NCBI GenBank assembly: GCA_033763135.1
Contig: JANRKY010000371.1
Coordinates: 1-35,421, forward strand
Length of the DNA: 35,421 nucleotides
Reading direction: 5' to 3'
Source of the DNA: DALYLB01 sp033763135
Lineage (GTDB): Bacteria > Acidobacteriota > Blastocatellia > RBC074
The notes beneath the pieces were generated by a model. The model saw only the letters and a program-made list of their open reading frames with translations, made no database searches and was not told where the DNA came from. This document shows, in pieces, positions 16,331 to 24,580 of the stretch. Every line of letters starts with the position of its first letter. The first letter of the stretch is position 1. Made by a program: the position numbers and the translations under genes.

Positions 16331-17881
16331 CTATTGAATTTTGATCGTGCGGATGACGCGCCAGTCGCCGGAGGGTTCGAGTTTGATTTCGGCAAGGCGA
16401 TCGCGCTGGACGACGATGGTGGCGGGGTGCCAGAGATAGATCTGGGGCAGCTCATCGGCGAGGATCTTCTGAATCTGGGAGAAGATCTCCTTGTTTCGTT
16501 CAGGCGTCGCCAGCGGAGCTTCGTCGAGCAGTTTGTCGACCAGCGGGTTGTTGTAGCGGGAGCGATTCTGTCCATTGGGCGGAATCGACCGGGAGCTGTA
16601 GACGAACTTGAAGATGTCGGTGCTTTGATTGCCGCCGACGAGCTGGTTCAGATAGAGCTGGAAGGCGCCGTCGATCATGTCCTGCGTGAGTTTCTGTCGT
16701 TCGAGGGGCTGGAGGTCGATCTCGACGCCGATCTTCCGCATCTGTTCCTGAAGCGCTTCGCCGATCTTGCGGGAGATCGAGAGCGTGGAGGTCTTGAGAG
16801 AGAGCTTGAGCCGCCGGCCGTTGAGGTCGGGTTTTCCGGCTTCGTCGAGCAGCTTGCGCGCGCGGTCGGGGTCGTAGCCGTAAGACGCTGCGTTCGGTTC
16901 ATAGGCCCACTGGCTCGGCGGCAGGATGCTGCGCGCGGATCTGGCCTGACCGCGGAGGACGTCGCGAATGATGGCGTCGCGATCGATGCCATAGGCGAGC
17001 GCCTGCCGCACGCGTTTATCCTTGAGAATCGGGTCGGTCAGATTGACGCCGAGATGGGTAATGTTGGTGCCGTCGATGATGCCGACCTTGAGGCCGGGCG
17101 TCTTCTGCAGTCCCTCGACGGTGACCGGGTCGAAATCGGCGTTGATCGCCAGGTCGGCCGAGCCCTTGCGCAGCTCGCTCTCGCGGGTGCTGTTGTCCGG
17201 CGTGATGCGGATCGAGATGCGGTTGATGCTCGGCGCGCCCTCGAAATAGGTCTTGTTGGCGATGAGGACGGCCTCCTGATCTTCGGTATAGCTCTCCAGC
17301 TTGAAGGGGCCCGTGCCGATGGGGCGCTTCGTGAACTGATCGGTCGATCCCTCGGGAACGATGCCGACCGGAATGATCATATTCGGCAGATTGGGACAGG
17401 GATTGACGCATCGGAAGACGACGGTCTGCGGGTTGACCACCTCGATCGCCGCGATCTCGCGCGCGAGCTCGGCCTTTTTCGCCGAGGGGAAGCCCTTGGC
17501 CATCATCGAATCGAAGGTGTACTTGACGTCGAGCGACGAGAGCGGACGATCGTCGTGGAACTTGACGCCCGAACGCAGATAAAAGGTGAAGGTCCTGCGA
17601 TCCGGCGACGCCTCGAACTTCTCGGCAAGATCCGGGATGGGATTGAACTTCTCGTCCTTGCGCGTCAGGGCGTTGAACATCAATTGGCGCAGCCGCTCCG
17701 CCGCCGAGTCGGCGCTGACGCGAGGATCGAAGGTCTCAATGCGTTTTTCGAGGAGAATCGTCACCTGGTCGGCGTTGTTGTTGCGCCCCCGACAGCCGGT
17801 GACGCCGAGCCCGCCAAGGCTGATCAGAAGGAGAGAGGCGAGCGCGACGGCAGGGAATCGACGTGCGTGAATTTTCGTCAT
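16331..17881 (-). CDS. Family 5 (peptide/nickel type) solute-binding lipoprotein
   Basis: A 516-residue ABC-transporter binding protein of the DppA/OppA class. The signal ends in a lipobox, V27-T-G-C30, so it is membrane-anchored. Typical blocks follow: ETFDPRVSADSAAERLRQLMFNALTR, DLAEKFEASPDRRTFTFYLRSGVKFHDDRPL with DVKYTFDSMM, then RPIGTGPFKL and DKRVRQALAYGIDRDAII. No permease or ATPase gene lies nearby. Instead it is the last gene of an ECF sigma operon, with two bases between its ATG and the preceding stop. It may therefore serve a sigma-controlled uptake system encoded elsewhere, or act in sensing. Confidence 0.92.
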   Translation of the reverse strand: MTKIHARRFPAVALASLLLISLGGLGVTGCRGRNNNADQVTILLEKRIETFDPRVSADSAAERLRQLMFNALTRKDEKFNPIPDLAEKFEASPDRRTFTFYLRSGVKFHDDRPLSSLDVKYTFDSMMAKGFPSAKKAELAREIAAIEVVNPQTVVFRCVNPCPNLPNMIIPVGIVPEGSTDQFTKRPIGTGPFKLESYTEDQEAVLIANKTYFEGAPSINRISIRITPDNSTRESELRKGSADLAINADFDPVTVEGLQKTPGLKVGIIDGTNITHLGVNLTDPILKDKRVRQALAYGIDRDAIIRDVLRGQARSARSILPPSQWAYEPNAASYGYDPDRARKLLDEAGKPDLNGRRLKLSLKTSTLSISRKIGEALQEQMRKIGVEIDLQPLERQKLTQDMIDGAFQLYLNQLVGGNQSTDIFKFVYSSRSIPPNGQNRSRYNNPLVDKLLDEAPLATPERNKEIFSQIQKILADELPQIYLWHPATIVVQRDRLAEIKLEPSGDWRVIRTIKIQ

Positions 17882-17883
17882 TA

Positions 17884-18270
17884 TCAGTTCTTCTTCTTCG
17901 CCTCCTGTTCGCGGCGCGCGTCGAGCGCGCGCGTCCAGGCCTCATATTTCGCTTGTTGATCCGAAGAGAGCGTTTCGCGGATCCGGTTGCGCATGGCGTC
18001 GCGGATCGCGAGCCCCTGCGATTTCATCTGGGTTTTGACTTCCTGATACTGGCGCTGGCCGTCATCGAGAACCTGCTCGACGCGAAGCTGCTGCGATTCA
18101 TCCAGCGAGAGGACCTGCGTCAACTCCTGCGTGATCTCCCGCGGGGTGCGATGAGGGGCGGTTGCCGCCGGCGCGAGGCGCAGGTACTGGCCGGAAGCGC
18201 CAACGATCGTCCCGAGCAGGAACGTGATGGTAATGATCAGATAAGCTTTGTGCTTGTTCGTAAGCATCAT
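17884..18270 (-). CDS. Spy/CpxP-like envelope protein with one membrane span
   Basis: A 128-residue protein: an N-terminal hydrophobic segment (about 9-25) followed by an all-helical periplasmic part with the heavy-metal-sensor/Spy flavour, such as LTQVLSLDESQQLRVEQVLDDGQRQYQEVK and LSSDQQAKYEAW. The tail is strongly basic. Two ATGs stand in tandem and neither has a good ribosome site, suggesting coupling to the gene 25 bases upstream. Proteins of this type next to ECF sigma genes often sense metal or envelope stress; that role is inferred. Confidence 0.72.
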   Translation of the reverse strand: MMLTNKHKAYLIITITFLLGTIVGASGQYLRLAPAATAPHRTPREITQELTQVLSLDESQQLRVEQVLDDGQRQYQEVKTQMKSQGLAIRDAMRNRIRETLSSDQQAKYEAWTRALDARREQEAKKKN

Positions 18271-18295
18271 GATAAAGACCCCGGACGGCGGAGCA

Positions 18296-18634
18296 TTACC
18301 GCACCTCGCCGATCAGCTCCTCCGACGTGTTGATCTCGTCCGTCTCCAGCGTTGCCGGCGTCGTCTGCTGAATCACCTGCGCGCCGACGAGAAAGAACAG
18401 AATCGCGGCCGCGCAGAGCGCCAGAATCCATCCTCGCATGGCCATGACCGCCGCCTCCCAGGAGCTGACGTTCTGTTCGCGCATCTCCCGAATTCGATTG
18501 CGCACCCTGGCGGCAAAGAACGGCTGGCCAGCCGCCAGCTCCGCCTCGGCATCGACCTGCGACGCATAGATCTCGATCAGTTCGCCGGCAAGCCTGTCCG
18601 CGGCTTCGGCGTGGTTGGGTTTGTTGCGGTTCAT
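18296..18634 (-). CDS. Putative anti-sigma-like membrane protein
   Basis: A 112-residue protein with a charged helical cytoplasmic N-terminus (about 1-66), one span at 69-88 (GWILALCAAAILFFLVGAQV) and a short periplasmic tail. It begins six bases after the ECF sigma stop. No zinc-type HxxxCxxC motif is present, so the anti-sigma role rests on position and topology only. Confidence 0.6.
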   Translation of the reverse strand: MNRNKPNHAEAADRLAGELIEIYASQVDAEAELAAGQPFFAARVRNRIREMREQNVSSWEAAVMAMRGWILALCAAAILFFLVGAQVIQQTTPATLETDEINTSEELIGEVR

Positions 18635-18640
18635 ACGGTT

Positions 18641-19360
18641 CTACTTCGCCTTTGTTCGGGACTCGGATTTTCGTTTTTCACTCATCTGGATTCTGGTGAG
18701 CGCGCGCCGCAGCGCGTGCCGGGCGCGAAAAGCCCGAATCTTCACCTTCGCTTCGGACCATCCCAGAATCTGGGAGATCTCCCGCACCGAATTGTTCTCC
18801 GCATGCAGCATCACGAGAATCAGTCGATCGTCCGCAGAGAGCTTCGAGAGAAGCTTGCCGGAGATCTCCGCCGCCCGCTCCCGCTCCGCCTCGTTGAAAT
18901 GGATCTCGAACGACGCCGGCGAAAGCTTGCTCTCCAGCCAGGACTCTTCGTCCTCCGTCAGATCCGTGAGCAGCGATTCGCTTCGCTTCTTGCGCCGCCG
19001 CAATTCATCGTAACAGTTGTTGACGGCGATCTTCGCGAGCCATTGCTCGAACGAGGCGCCTCGACGATAGCTGGAGAGCGAGAAGAAGGCCTTCGCGAAG
19101 GTCTCCTGTGCGATGTCTTCAACCGTCTCCTGATTTCGGAAGAAATGGCGGGCAATCGAAAAGACGCGCCGACTGTGGCGCTGAATCAACGTCTCATAGG
19201 CTGTCTCGTCTCCCGCAAGCGTCCGCTCGATCAGCTGGTCCTCGCTTGGATCCTGATGGATCATCGTCATCGCGGACGCCCCCACGGGCGCGCTCGCCGG
19301 CAGGCCCGCAAGGCCGCCATTGATCGGTGAGTCCTGAATTGCCGCTACGTCGGATGCCAT
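18641..19360 (-). CDS. ECF (sigma-70 family) RNA polymerase sigma factor
   Basis: A 239-residue sigma factor with regions 2 and 4. Region 2 spans about 54-123 (YETLIQRHSRRVFSIARHFFRN, then VEDIAQETFAKAF and FEQWLAKIAVNNCYDELRRR). Region 4 spans about 170-222 (LSADDRLILVMLHAENNSVREISQILGWSEAKVKIRAFRARHALRRAL). The first 35 residues are not conserved, and a start at the ATG giving MTMIHQDP is possible; neither start has a clear ribosome site. It heads a tightly packed operon with a membrane partner, a Spy/CpxP-like protein and a solute-binding lipoprotein, which are likely targets or controllers. Confidence 0.92.
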   Translation of the reverse strand: MASDVAAIQDSPINGGLAGLPASAPVGASAMTMIHQDPSEDQLIERTLAGDETAYETLIQRHSRRVFSIARHFFRNQETVEDIAQETFAKAFFSLSSYRRGASFEQWLAKIAVNNCYDELRRRKKRSESLLTDLTEDEESWLESKLSPASFEIHFNEAERERAAEISGKLLSKLSADDRLILVMLHAENNSVREISQILGWSEAKVKIRAFRARHALRRALTRIQMSEKRKSESRTKAK

Positions 19361-19662
19361 GGATCGCTTCGTTCGCCGTTGGTCTTGTCTTGTGCGCTTG
19401 CAACCGGCATCTTATCACAATCCCTCATTTTGACCAGCAATTCGGTCTTCAGTTTCAGAATTGCAACAACATCTTGCTTTTGCAAGGGGTGACATGCTAC
19501 CTTATGGCGCGGGAACGGAGGAGCATAGAAGAGCGGAATATAGTGCATTCGACAGCTTTCCGCCCCCGCTTTCTGAAGAGTTTTCTGAAGGGTTATCTGA
19601 GCGCCCATATTTGAAGGCCGTTTCTGAAAGCCATTTCTGAAAGCCGTTTCTGGAGGAATTGG
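19361..19662. other. Divergent intergenic region between ECF sigma and XRE genes
   Basis: Its 302 bases hold promoters in both directions and an iteron array near the XRE end. For XRE, TTGCAA (19480-19485) and TATGGC (19503-19508) are 17 bases apart, a weak candidate. No ECF-type promoter with an AAC -35 motif was recognised. Base composition looks richer in A+T than the surroundings. Confidence 0.5.
19570..19653 (+). repeat. Seven-copy TTTCTGA iteron array upstream of the XRE gene
   Basis: Heptamers resembling TTTCTGA begin at 19570, 19582, 19594 (TATCTGA), 19608 (TATTTGA), 19621, 19634 and 19647 (TTTCTGG). Spacings are 12, 12, 14, 13, 13 and 13 bases. The last three sit in a 13-base tandem unit, roughly GCCGTTTCTGAAA. 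The array ends at the Shine-Dalgarno site (GGAGG) of the XRE gene, so a bound protein would block its expression. Confidence 0.75.
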
Positions 19663-20091
19663 ATGGCTACACGCGCTGCAGCAACTAAGTTATCAGAACT
19701 GATCGACGAGAAGGCCCCGGCCGTCAATGTGGCGGAGCTGGGCATGTATATAAAAAGGAAAAGGGAATCGGAGCGTCTTTCGTTGCGAGACGTGGCCAAG
19801 CAGACGCAGGTCAGCGCCTCGACGCTCTCCCGAATCGAGAACGGAACGGGCGTCCCCGACACGCCGACGCTGGCCCGGCTGGCGCAGTGGTTGAACATCC
19901 CCTTTGAGCGGATCGTCGGCGCCGGGCAGACCCCCGACAGTCCGATCGTCTATTATCCGGAAGAGTCGCTGCCCGATATCGTCGAGGCTCATCTGCGCGC
20001 CGACCGGAACCTGACGCCCGATATGGCGCGCGCGCTGGCCGAGATCTTCCGCGCCGCCTATACCCAGCTCGGCGCTCAGGGAAAAAAATAA
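19663..20091 (+). CDS. XRE-family helix-turn-helix regulator
   Basis: A 142-residue DNA-binding protein. The HTH domain covers about 26-82: LGMYIKRKRESERLSLRDVAKQTQVSASTLSRIENGTGVPDTPTLARLAQWLN. The C-terminal part (PEESLPDIVEAHLRADRNLTPDMARALAEIFRAAYTQL) resembles the acidic helices that XRE regulators carry when paired with ImmA/IrrE proteins. The start has GGAGG. The ImmA-like gene follows after 12 bases. Autoregulation through the upstream iterons is likely by analogy with ImmR-type repressors. Confidence 0.88.
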   Translation: MATRAAATKLSELIDEKAPAVNVAELGMYIKRKRESERLSLRDVAKQTQVSASTLSRIENGTGVPDTPTLARLAQWLNIPFERIVGAGQTPDSPIVYYPEESLPDIVEAHLRADRNLTPDMARALAEIFRAAYTQLGAQGKK

Positions 20092-20103
20092 GAGCAGAGA
20101 TCG

Positions 20104-20679
20104 ATGGCACTGAACGGGTCCGACTCAAAGTATCTGCCGCCTCCCGCCGTCGGACGATGGCGCGCCTACGAGCGGAGCGGTCTCCAGATCCGCCGCTTTG
20201 TCGGTCTCGGAATCTTTGAGCGCCTGGACCCATATGCGCTCACCTCGCTCCTCGGGCTTCAGGTGCTCAAACTCGACGATCTGACCTTTCTGCCCGCCGC
20301 CACGCGCGAACTCGTCGCCAACGCCGATGCCTGGTCCGGCGCCGCCATCGCCACCGGCGATTCCCATATCATCCTGCTCAACTCCGCTCAATCCCCAAAT
20401 CGACAGACTGCAACTCTCATGGAAGAGGTCTGTCATATCCTGCTCGGTCATCGCCCCTCCATGGTCAGTCAGACCACGATCGGCGGAAGAGACTACGACC
20501 ACTTCAAGGAGGAAGAAGCCTATGCCGTCGGCGCCGCCGCGCTCATTCCATATTTTCTGCTTAAATCTGCACTGACGGCCGGTGAAGCACCCAAGGATCT
20601 CGCGAAACGCCTCGGTGTCTCCGTCGCGTTATTGACTTATCGAGTCAAAGGGCTCCATCTGAGTTCCCTGTTTACATAA
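20104..20679 (+). CDS. ImmA/IrrE-family protein with altered zinc motif
   Basis: A 191-residue protein of the COG2856 (ImmA/IrrE) metallopeptidase family. The active-site helix reads TLMEEVCHILLGH: the HEXXH motif has Glu107 instead of the first His, then Glu108 and His111. The third-ligand helix EEEAYAVGAAALIPY is intact at about 137-151. In classic members the peptidase cleaves the partner XRE repressor when induced. The substitution may weaken or abolish zinc binding, or may be a normal variant of this subfamily. It is co-transcribed with the XRE gene. Confidence 0.82.
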   Translation: MALNGSDSKYLPPPAVGRWRAYERSGLQIRRFVGLGIFERLDPYALTSLLGLQVLKLDDLTFLPAATRELVANADAWSGAAIATGDSHIILLNSAQSPNRQTATLMEEVCHILLGHRPSMVSQTTIGGRDYDHFKEEEAYAVGAAALIPYFLLKSALTAGEAPKDLAKRLGVSVALLTYRVKGLHLSSLFT

Positions 20680-20719
20680 TATCCATTATCAGACGCAACC
20701 GGTATATGGCGAATCCCGC

Positions 20720-23140
20720 GTGAATATGAGAGTTCCCTCCAGATCCAGTCTGTTTTTGTATGTGTTCAAGGAGGCCCTGCCGTACACGGGGTTGGCGTTT
20801 TTCATTTTGACGACGTTGGTGTTCATCCAGCAGGCGGGCAAGTATCCGGAGATTACACTGTCGTTGGAGACGTCGTCGGTGGTGACGCGGAGTTTTCTGT
20901 TGAGTCTGTTTCCGGGGATTGTGATCATCACGTTGCCGGTCTCGTTGTTGCTGGGGACGGTGATTGCGTGCAGTCGCTTGTCGTCGGACAACGAGCTGGT
21001 GGCGGCGCAATCGCTGGGGGTGAGCAAGCTGACATTGGCGGCGCCCTTTTTTCTGTTGGGGATTCTGGGGACGGGGGTGACGATCTATCTGTCGGCGAAG
21101 ATCGCGCCGGCGTCTTTGAAGCGGTTGAAATCGCTGCGGGCGGAGATTCTGCTGCAGGAGGCGCAGACGAGGATCAAGCCGCACACCTTCATCACGAGCT
21201 TCCCTGACCTGTTGCTCTATGTGCAGAACGTGGATCCGAAGACGGGCGACTGGCTGGGGGTCTTTCTGATACAGAACGACAGCGAGAAAGGGCTCTCGAA
21301 GCTGGTGACGGCGGAGCGAGGCCAGTTTCGCGCGACCTCGACGGCGGGGGTGAAGCTGGAGGCGGATCTGTCGAATGTGATCTCGCTGGAGCAGGCGCCT
21401 GCGAAGGGGCCGGCGCCGACGGCCGAAGAGCCGGCGGCGACCGAGTCTCCCAGAGGACAGGGGGCGGCCTTCGTCGAGAAGCTCTCGTTCAAGCTGATCG
21501 AGCAGGAGGAGAGCGACGTGGCGGCGGCGATGAGTCCGCTGAACGAGATGTCGCTGACGGAGGTGGCGCGGGCGGGAGCGGCGGCGAAGACGAGAAAAGA
21601 GAAGCTGCAGGCGGTGACGGAGTGGAATCGGCGGTTCGCCTTCCCTTTCGCGTGTCTGGTGCTGACGCTGATCACGTTCGTAACATCGGTGCAGGGCAAG
21701 CGATTCTCGACGCGTCCGCGGACGGTGATCGCGCTGCTGTTCGTGGCGATGGGCTATTATCTATTGCAGATTGTGGGGCAGAACCTTTCGGTCTCCGGGA
21801 AGCTGCCGCCGTGGCTGGGGGTCTGGTCGGCCAACATCGCTGGCGGTCTGTGGATTGCGAAGTCGCTCTTCATCAACCGAAGCCTGCTGCCATTCGCCTC
21901 GCGCCTGCCGTCGCTTTCGACGTTTTTTTCGAGCCGGGGTTCGTCGCCGGCGGCCGGTCGCGCGGCGTCCGCTCGCGCCGGCGGAGCGAGCGGCGACGCG
22001 GAGCGGCTCTCCGGCAAAAGGTCGTTCCAACTGGGCGCGTTCAATCTGATCAACTATCTGGTGGTGAGCGAGATCGTCAAATATTATCTGATCGCGGTCA
22101 CCTCGCTGGTGGTGACGTCGGTGATCTTCACGCTCTTTGATCTGGTGCCGGCGATCATCAAGAACGGGACTTCCCTGCCGTACGCCTTCTCCTATCTGGG
22201 TTATCTCGCGCCGCAGCTCGCCTATTACGTTTCGCCCTTCGCCTTTCTGGTGGCGCTGCTGATGGGGTTCAGCGTTCTGTCGCGCAGCAATCAGCTGGTG
22301 ATTCTCGCGGCGGCGGGACAGAGCCGGTTTCGCATCCTCTCGACGGCCTTCGCCATCGCCGTGGCGATCGGCGGCACGCTCTGGCTGCTCTCGAATCTGA
22401 TCCTGCCGTTCACGAACCGCGAACAGGACGTCCGCTATCACAAGATCAAGGGCAAGCAGCTCGAACAGACAACGATCGCCTTCGGAAGAAAATGGGTTTA
22501 CGGCAAGAACCATTCGATCTACAGTTATCAGCGCATCGAGAACGACAACACGCTGATCAACGCCTCGATCTATCGCCTGACGGCCGATCGCGGGCTGCTC
22601 GATAATGTCGTCCATTTCACGACGGCCGCGCAGACGGCCGAGACGAGTTGGCTGGCGGCCAATGGGTGGCGGGACGCGATCCGGCCGAACGCCTCATTCG
22701 AGCGGATCTCGCTCAGCGAACATCCGCTGACGGTCCCGATCGAGGATGGCGCGGGGCTCTTCAAGCGAACGGTCAACGAATCGACGAAGATGAGCGCCTG
22801 GGGGCTGCAGGAATATATCGCCCAGTTGAAGAGCATCGGCGTCTCCACGCTCGATCTGCAGATCGATCTCAACAAGCGGCTGGCGTTTCCCTTCTCCTGT
22901 CTGACGCTGTCGGTGCTCGCAATTCCCTTCATCACCATCAAGCAGGGGCGCCGGTCGAGCCCGCTGATGAGCGTTGCGATCAGCGTCTGCATCGGACTCG
23001 TCTTCTGGCTGTTGATGACTCTCTTTGAAGCGGCCGGCAAGCAGAGCACGCTGCCTGCGACGATCGCCGTCTGGGCGCCGCAGATCCTCTTCGGCGCAAT
23101 CGGCCTCTTCCTGATCTTCTTCCGCCATCGAACACAATAG
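20720..23140 (+). CDS. LptF-LptG fusion permease of the LPS transporter
   Basis: An 806-residue polypeptide made of two LptF/LptG (YjgP/YjgQ) permeases in tandem. The first half (about 1-390) has LFLYVFKEALPYTGLAFFILTTLVFIQQAG and a periplasmic beta-jellyroll insert between its third and fourth spans. A low-complexity Ala/Ser/Gly/Arg linker (about 395-435) joins the second half (about 440-806), which has INYLVVSEIVKYYLIAVTS, SNQLVILAAAGQSRFRIL and a second insert. E. coli makes two separate subunits that pair with LptB and LptC to lift LPS from the inner membrane. Start is GTG at 20720 or ATG at 20726; neither has a clear ribosome site. No frameshift is evident. Confidence 0.92.
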   Translation: MNMRVPSRSSLFLYVFKEALPYTGLAFFILTTLVFIQQAGKYPEITLSLETSSVVTRSFLLSLFPGIVIITLPVSLLLGTVIACSRLSSDNELVAAQSLGVSKLTLAAPFFLLGILGTGVTIYLSAKIAPASLKRLKSLRAEILLQEAQTRIKPHTFITSFPDLLLYVQNVDPKTGDWLGVFLIQNDSEKGLSKLVTAERGQFRATSTAGVKLEADLSNVISLEQAPAKGPAPTAEEPAATESPRGQGAAFVEKLSFKLIEQEESDVAAAMSPLNEMSLTEVARAGAAAKTRKEKLQAVTEWNRRFAFPFACLVLTLITFVTSVQGKRFSTRPRTVIALLFVAMGYYLLQIVGQNLSVSGKLPPWLGVWSANIAGGLWIAKSLFINRSLLPFASRLPSLSTFFSSRGSSPAAGRAASARAGGASGDAERLSGKRSFQLGAFNLINYLVVSEIVKYYLIAVTSLVVTSVIFTLFDLVPAIIKNGTSLPYAFSYLGYLAPQLAYYVSPFAFLVALLMGFSVLSRSNQLVILAAAGQSRFRILSTAFAIAVAIGGTLWLLSNLILPFTNREQDVRYHKIKGKQLEQTTIAFGRKWVYGKNHSIYSYQRIENDNTLINASIYRLTADRGLLDNVVHFTTAAQTAETSWLAANGWRDAIRPNASFERISLSEHPLTVPIEDGAGLFKRTVNESTKMSAWGLQEYIAQLKSIGVSTLDLQIDLNKRLAFPFSCLTLSVLAIPFITIKQGRRSSPLMSVAISVCIGLVFWLLMTLFEAAGKQSTLPATIAVWAPQILFGAIGLFLIFFRHRTQ

Positions 23141-23199
23141 CACGCGCCTCGCGATTCTCATTTGAGCGCGTCCCAAACGATCGACCAACGCAAGGAGCA

Positions 23200-24531
23200 A
23201 TGATGAAAAGCGAAAAAGACGCCGTCACGCGGCGTGAATTTGTCGCCGGCGGCGCGTCCCTCGTCGCGGCCGGCGCGCTCGGTAGTTGCGCGCAGGCGGC
23301 CGGCGCGCCGAAATTGAAGATGGCGATTGTGGGCACCGGCTCGCGCGGCTCCTTCACCTGGGGCCAGGAAGTCGTCAAGGGGTACAGCGATGTGGTCGAG
23401 ATCGTGGGCCTGTGCGACATCAATCCCCGCCGCGTCGAGGCGGCGAAATCTCTGATTGGCGTGAACGCGCCGACCTTTACCGATTTCGATCGCATGATCC
23501 GCGAGACCCGACCGGACAGCGTGACGGTGACGACGCCCGACGGGCTGCATGCGCGCTACATCATTCGCGCGATGGAGCTGGGCTGCGACGTGATGAGCGA
23601 AAAACCGCTCTGCACGGACGAGACCCAGTGCCAGGCGATTCTCGACGCCCAGAAGCGGACCGGAAAGAAGATCACCGTCACCTTCAACGCGCGCCACGGA
23701 TTGAAGGACAAGAAGGTCAAGGAGCTGTTGCTGCAAAAAGCCATCGGCGATCTGATCTCCGTCGATTTTCACGAATATCTCGACACCAGCCACGGCGCCG
23801 ACTATTTCCGCCGCTGGCATCGGAAGAAGGCGAACTCGGGCACGCTGCTCGTCCACAAGGCCTCGCATCACTTCGATCAGGCCAACTGGTGGCTGAACTC
23901 GACGCCGGTCGAGGTCATGGCCCGCGGCGACCTGAAGTTCTATGGGCGCAACAACGGCTTTCGCGGCGCGAACTGCCGCAGCTGCGCGCACAAGCAGGAC
24001 TGTCGCTTCTACTGGGACATCACGAAGAATCCGCGCTACGTCAAGCTCTACACGGACTGCGAAAAGGAGGACGGCTATCTGCGCGACGGCTGCGTCTGGG
24101 CCGAGGATACCGACATCTACGACACAATGTCCGTGGTGGTGAGATACGAGAACGGCGTGACGCTGAACTACAGCGCCAACGCCTTTCTTCCGTACGAAGG
24201 CCAGGCCATCTCGTTCAACGGCACGAAGGGCAGAATCGATTATCAGGACTTCAGCGGCGGCGGATTCAAGAACGACGAATTGCGGTTGACGCGCAGCTTC
24301 GGTCGATCGGAACTGGTGAAGATCGAGGATGTGCGGCGCGAGGGCGGCCACGGCGGCGCGGACGGTTCGCTGCACGATCTGATCTTTCGCGGAGGACAGC
24401 AGGCGGATCCGCTGGGGCTGCGCGCGGACCTGCGCGACGGCGCCCTGGCCAGCCTCATCGGGATCGCAGCCTGTCGGAGCATCGAGCGCGGCGGCCAGCC
24501 GATGAAAATCGCCGATCTGGTCCGCCTTTGA
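23200..24531 (+). CDS. Tat-exported Gfo/Idh/MocA oxidoreductase with Cys cluster
   Basis: A 443-residue oxidoreductase. The twin-arginine signal VTRREFVAGG is at 9-18, and LGSC (27-30) could be a lipobox, suggesting a Tat lipoprotein. The nucleotide loop GTGSRG lies at 45-50, TTPDGLHARYIIRAMELGCDVMSEKPL includes the family EKP motif, and the sheet domain follows. In the second half NCRSCAHKQDC is followed by further Cys residues (YTDCEK, RDGCVW), a cluster that may bind a metal or form disulfides. Two ATGs stand in tandem behind AAGGAG; the first leaves only three bases, so the second (23203) may be used. Confidence 0.9.
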   Translation: MMKSEKDAVTRREFVAGGASLVAAGALGSCAQAAGAPKLKMAIVGTGSRGSFTWGQEVVKGYSDVVEIVGLCDINPRRVEAAKSLIGVNAPTFTDFDRMIRETRPDSVTVTTPDGLHARYIIRAMELGCDVMSEKPLCTDETQCQAILDAQKRTGKKITVTFNARHGLKDKKVKELLLQKAIGDLISVDFHEYLDTSHGADYFRRWHRKKANSGTLLVHKASHHFDQANWWLNSTPVEVMARGDLKFYGRNNGFRGANCRSCAHKQDCRFYWDITKNPRYVKLYTDCEKEDGYLRDGCVWAEDTDIYDTMSVVVRYENGVTLNYSANAFLPYEGQAISFNGTKGRIDYQDFSGGGFKNDELRLTRSFGRSELVKIEDVRREGGHGGADGSLHDLIFRGGQQADPLGLRADLRDGALASLIGIAACRSIERGGQPMKIADLVRL

Positions 24532-24580
24532 GCCTTGGCGGGGTTCTCGGGACGATTACGAAATCGCCGATGAAATGCGA

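Noticed and set aside
16331..17881. Part of a complete oligopeptide uptake operon
   Set aside because: No permease or ATPase gene adjoins it; its operon partners are sigma-factor related.
19570..19653. Iteron array as a CRISPR
   Set aside because: Units are about 7 bases with 5-7-base gaps, far below CRISPR repeat and spacer lengths, and no cas gene is present.
11906..20679. Anti-phage defence island combining the TIR gene and the XRE-ImmA pair
   Set aside because: They are over 6 kb apart, separated by metabolic and sigma-factor operons, with no other defence gene or mobile element between them.
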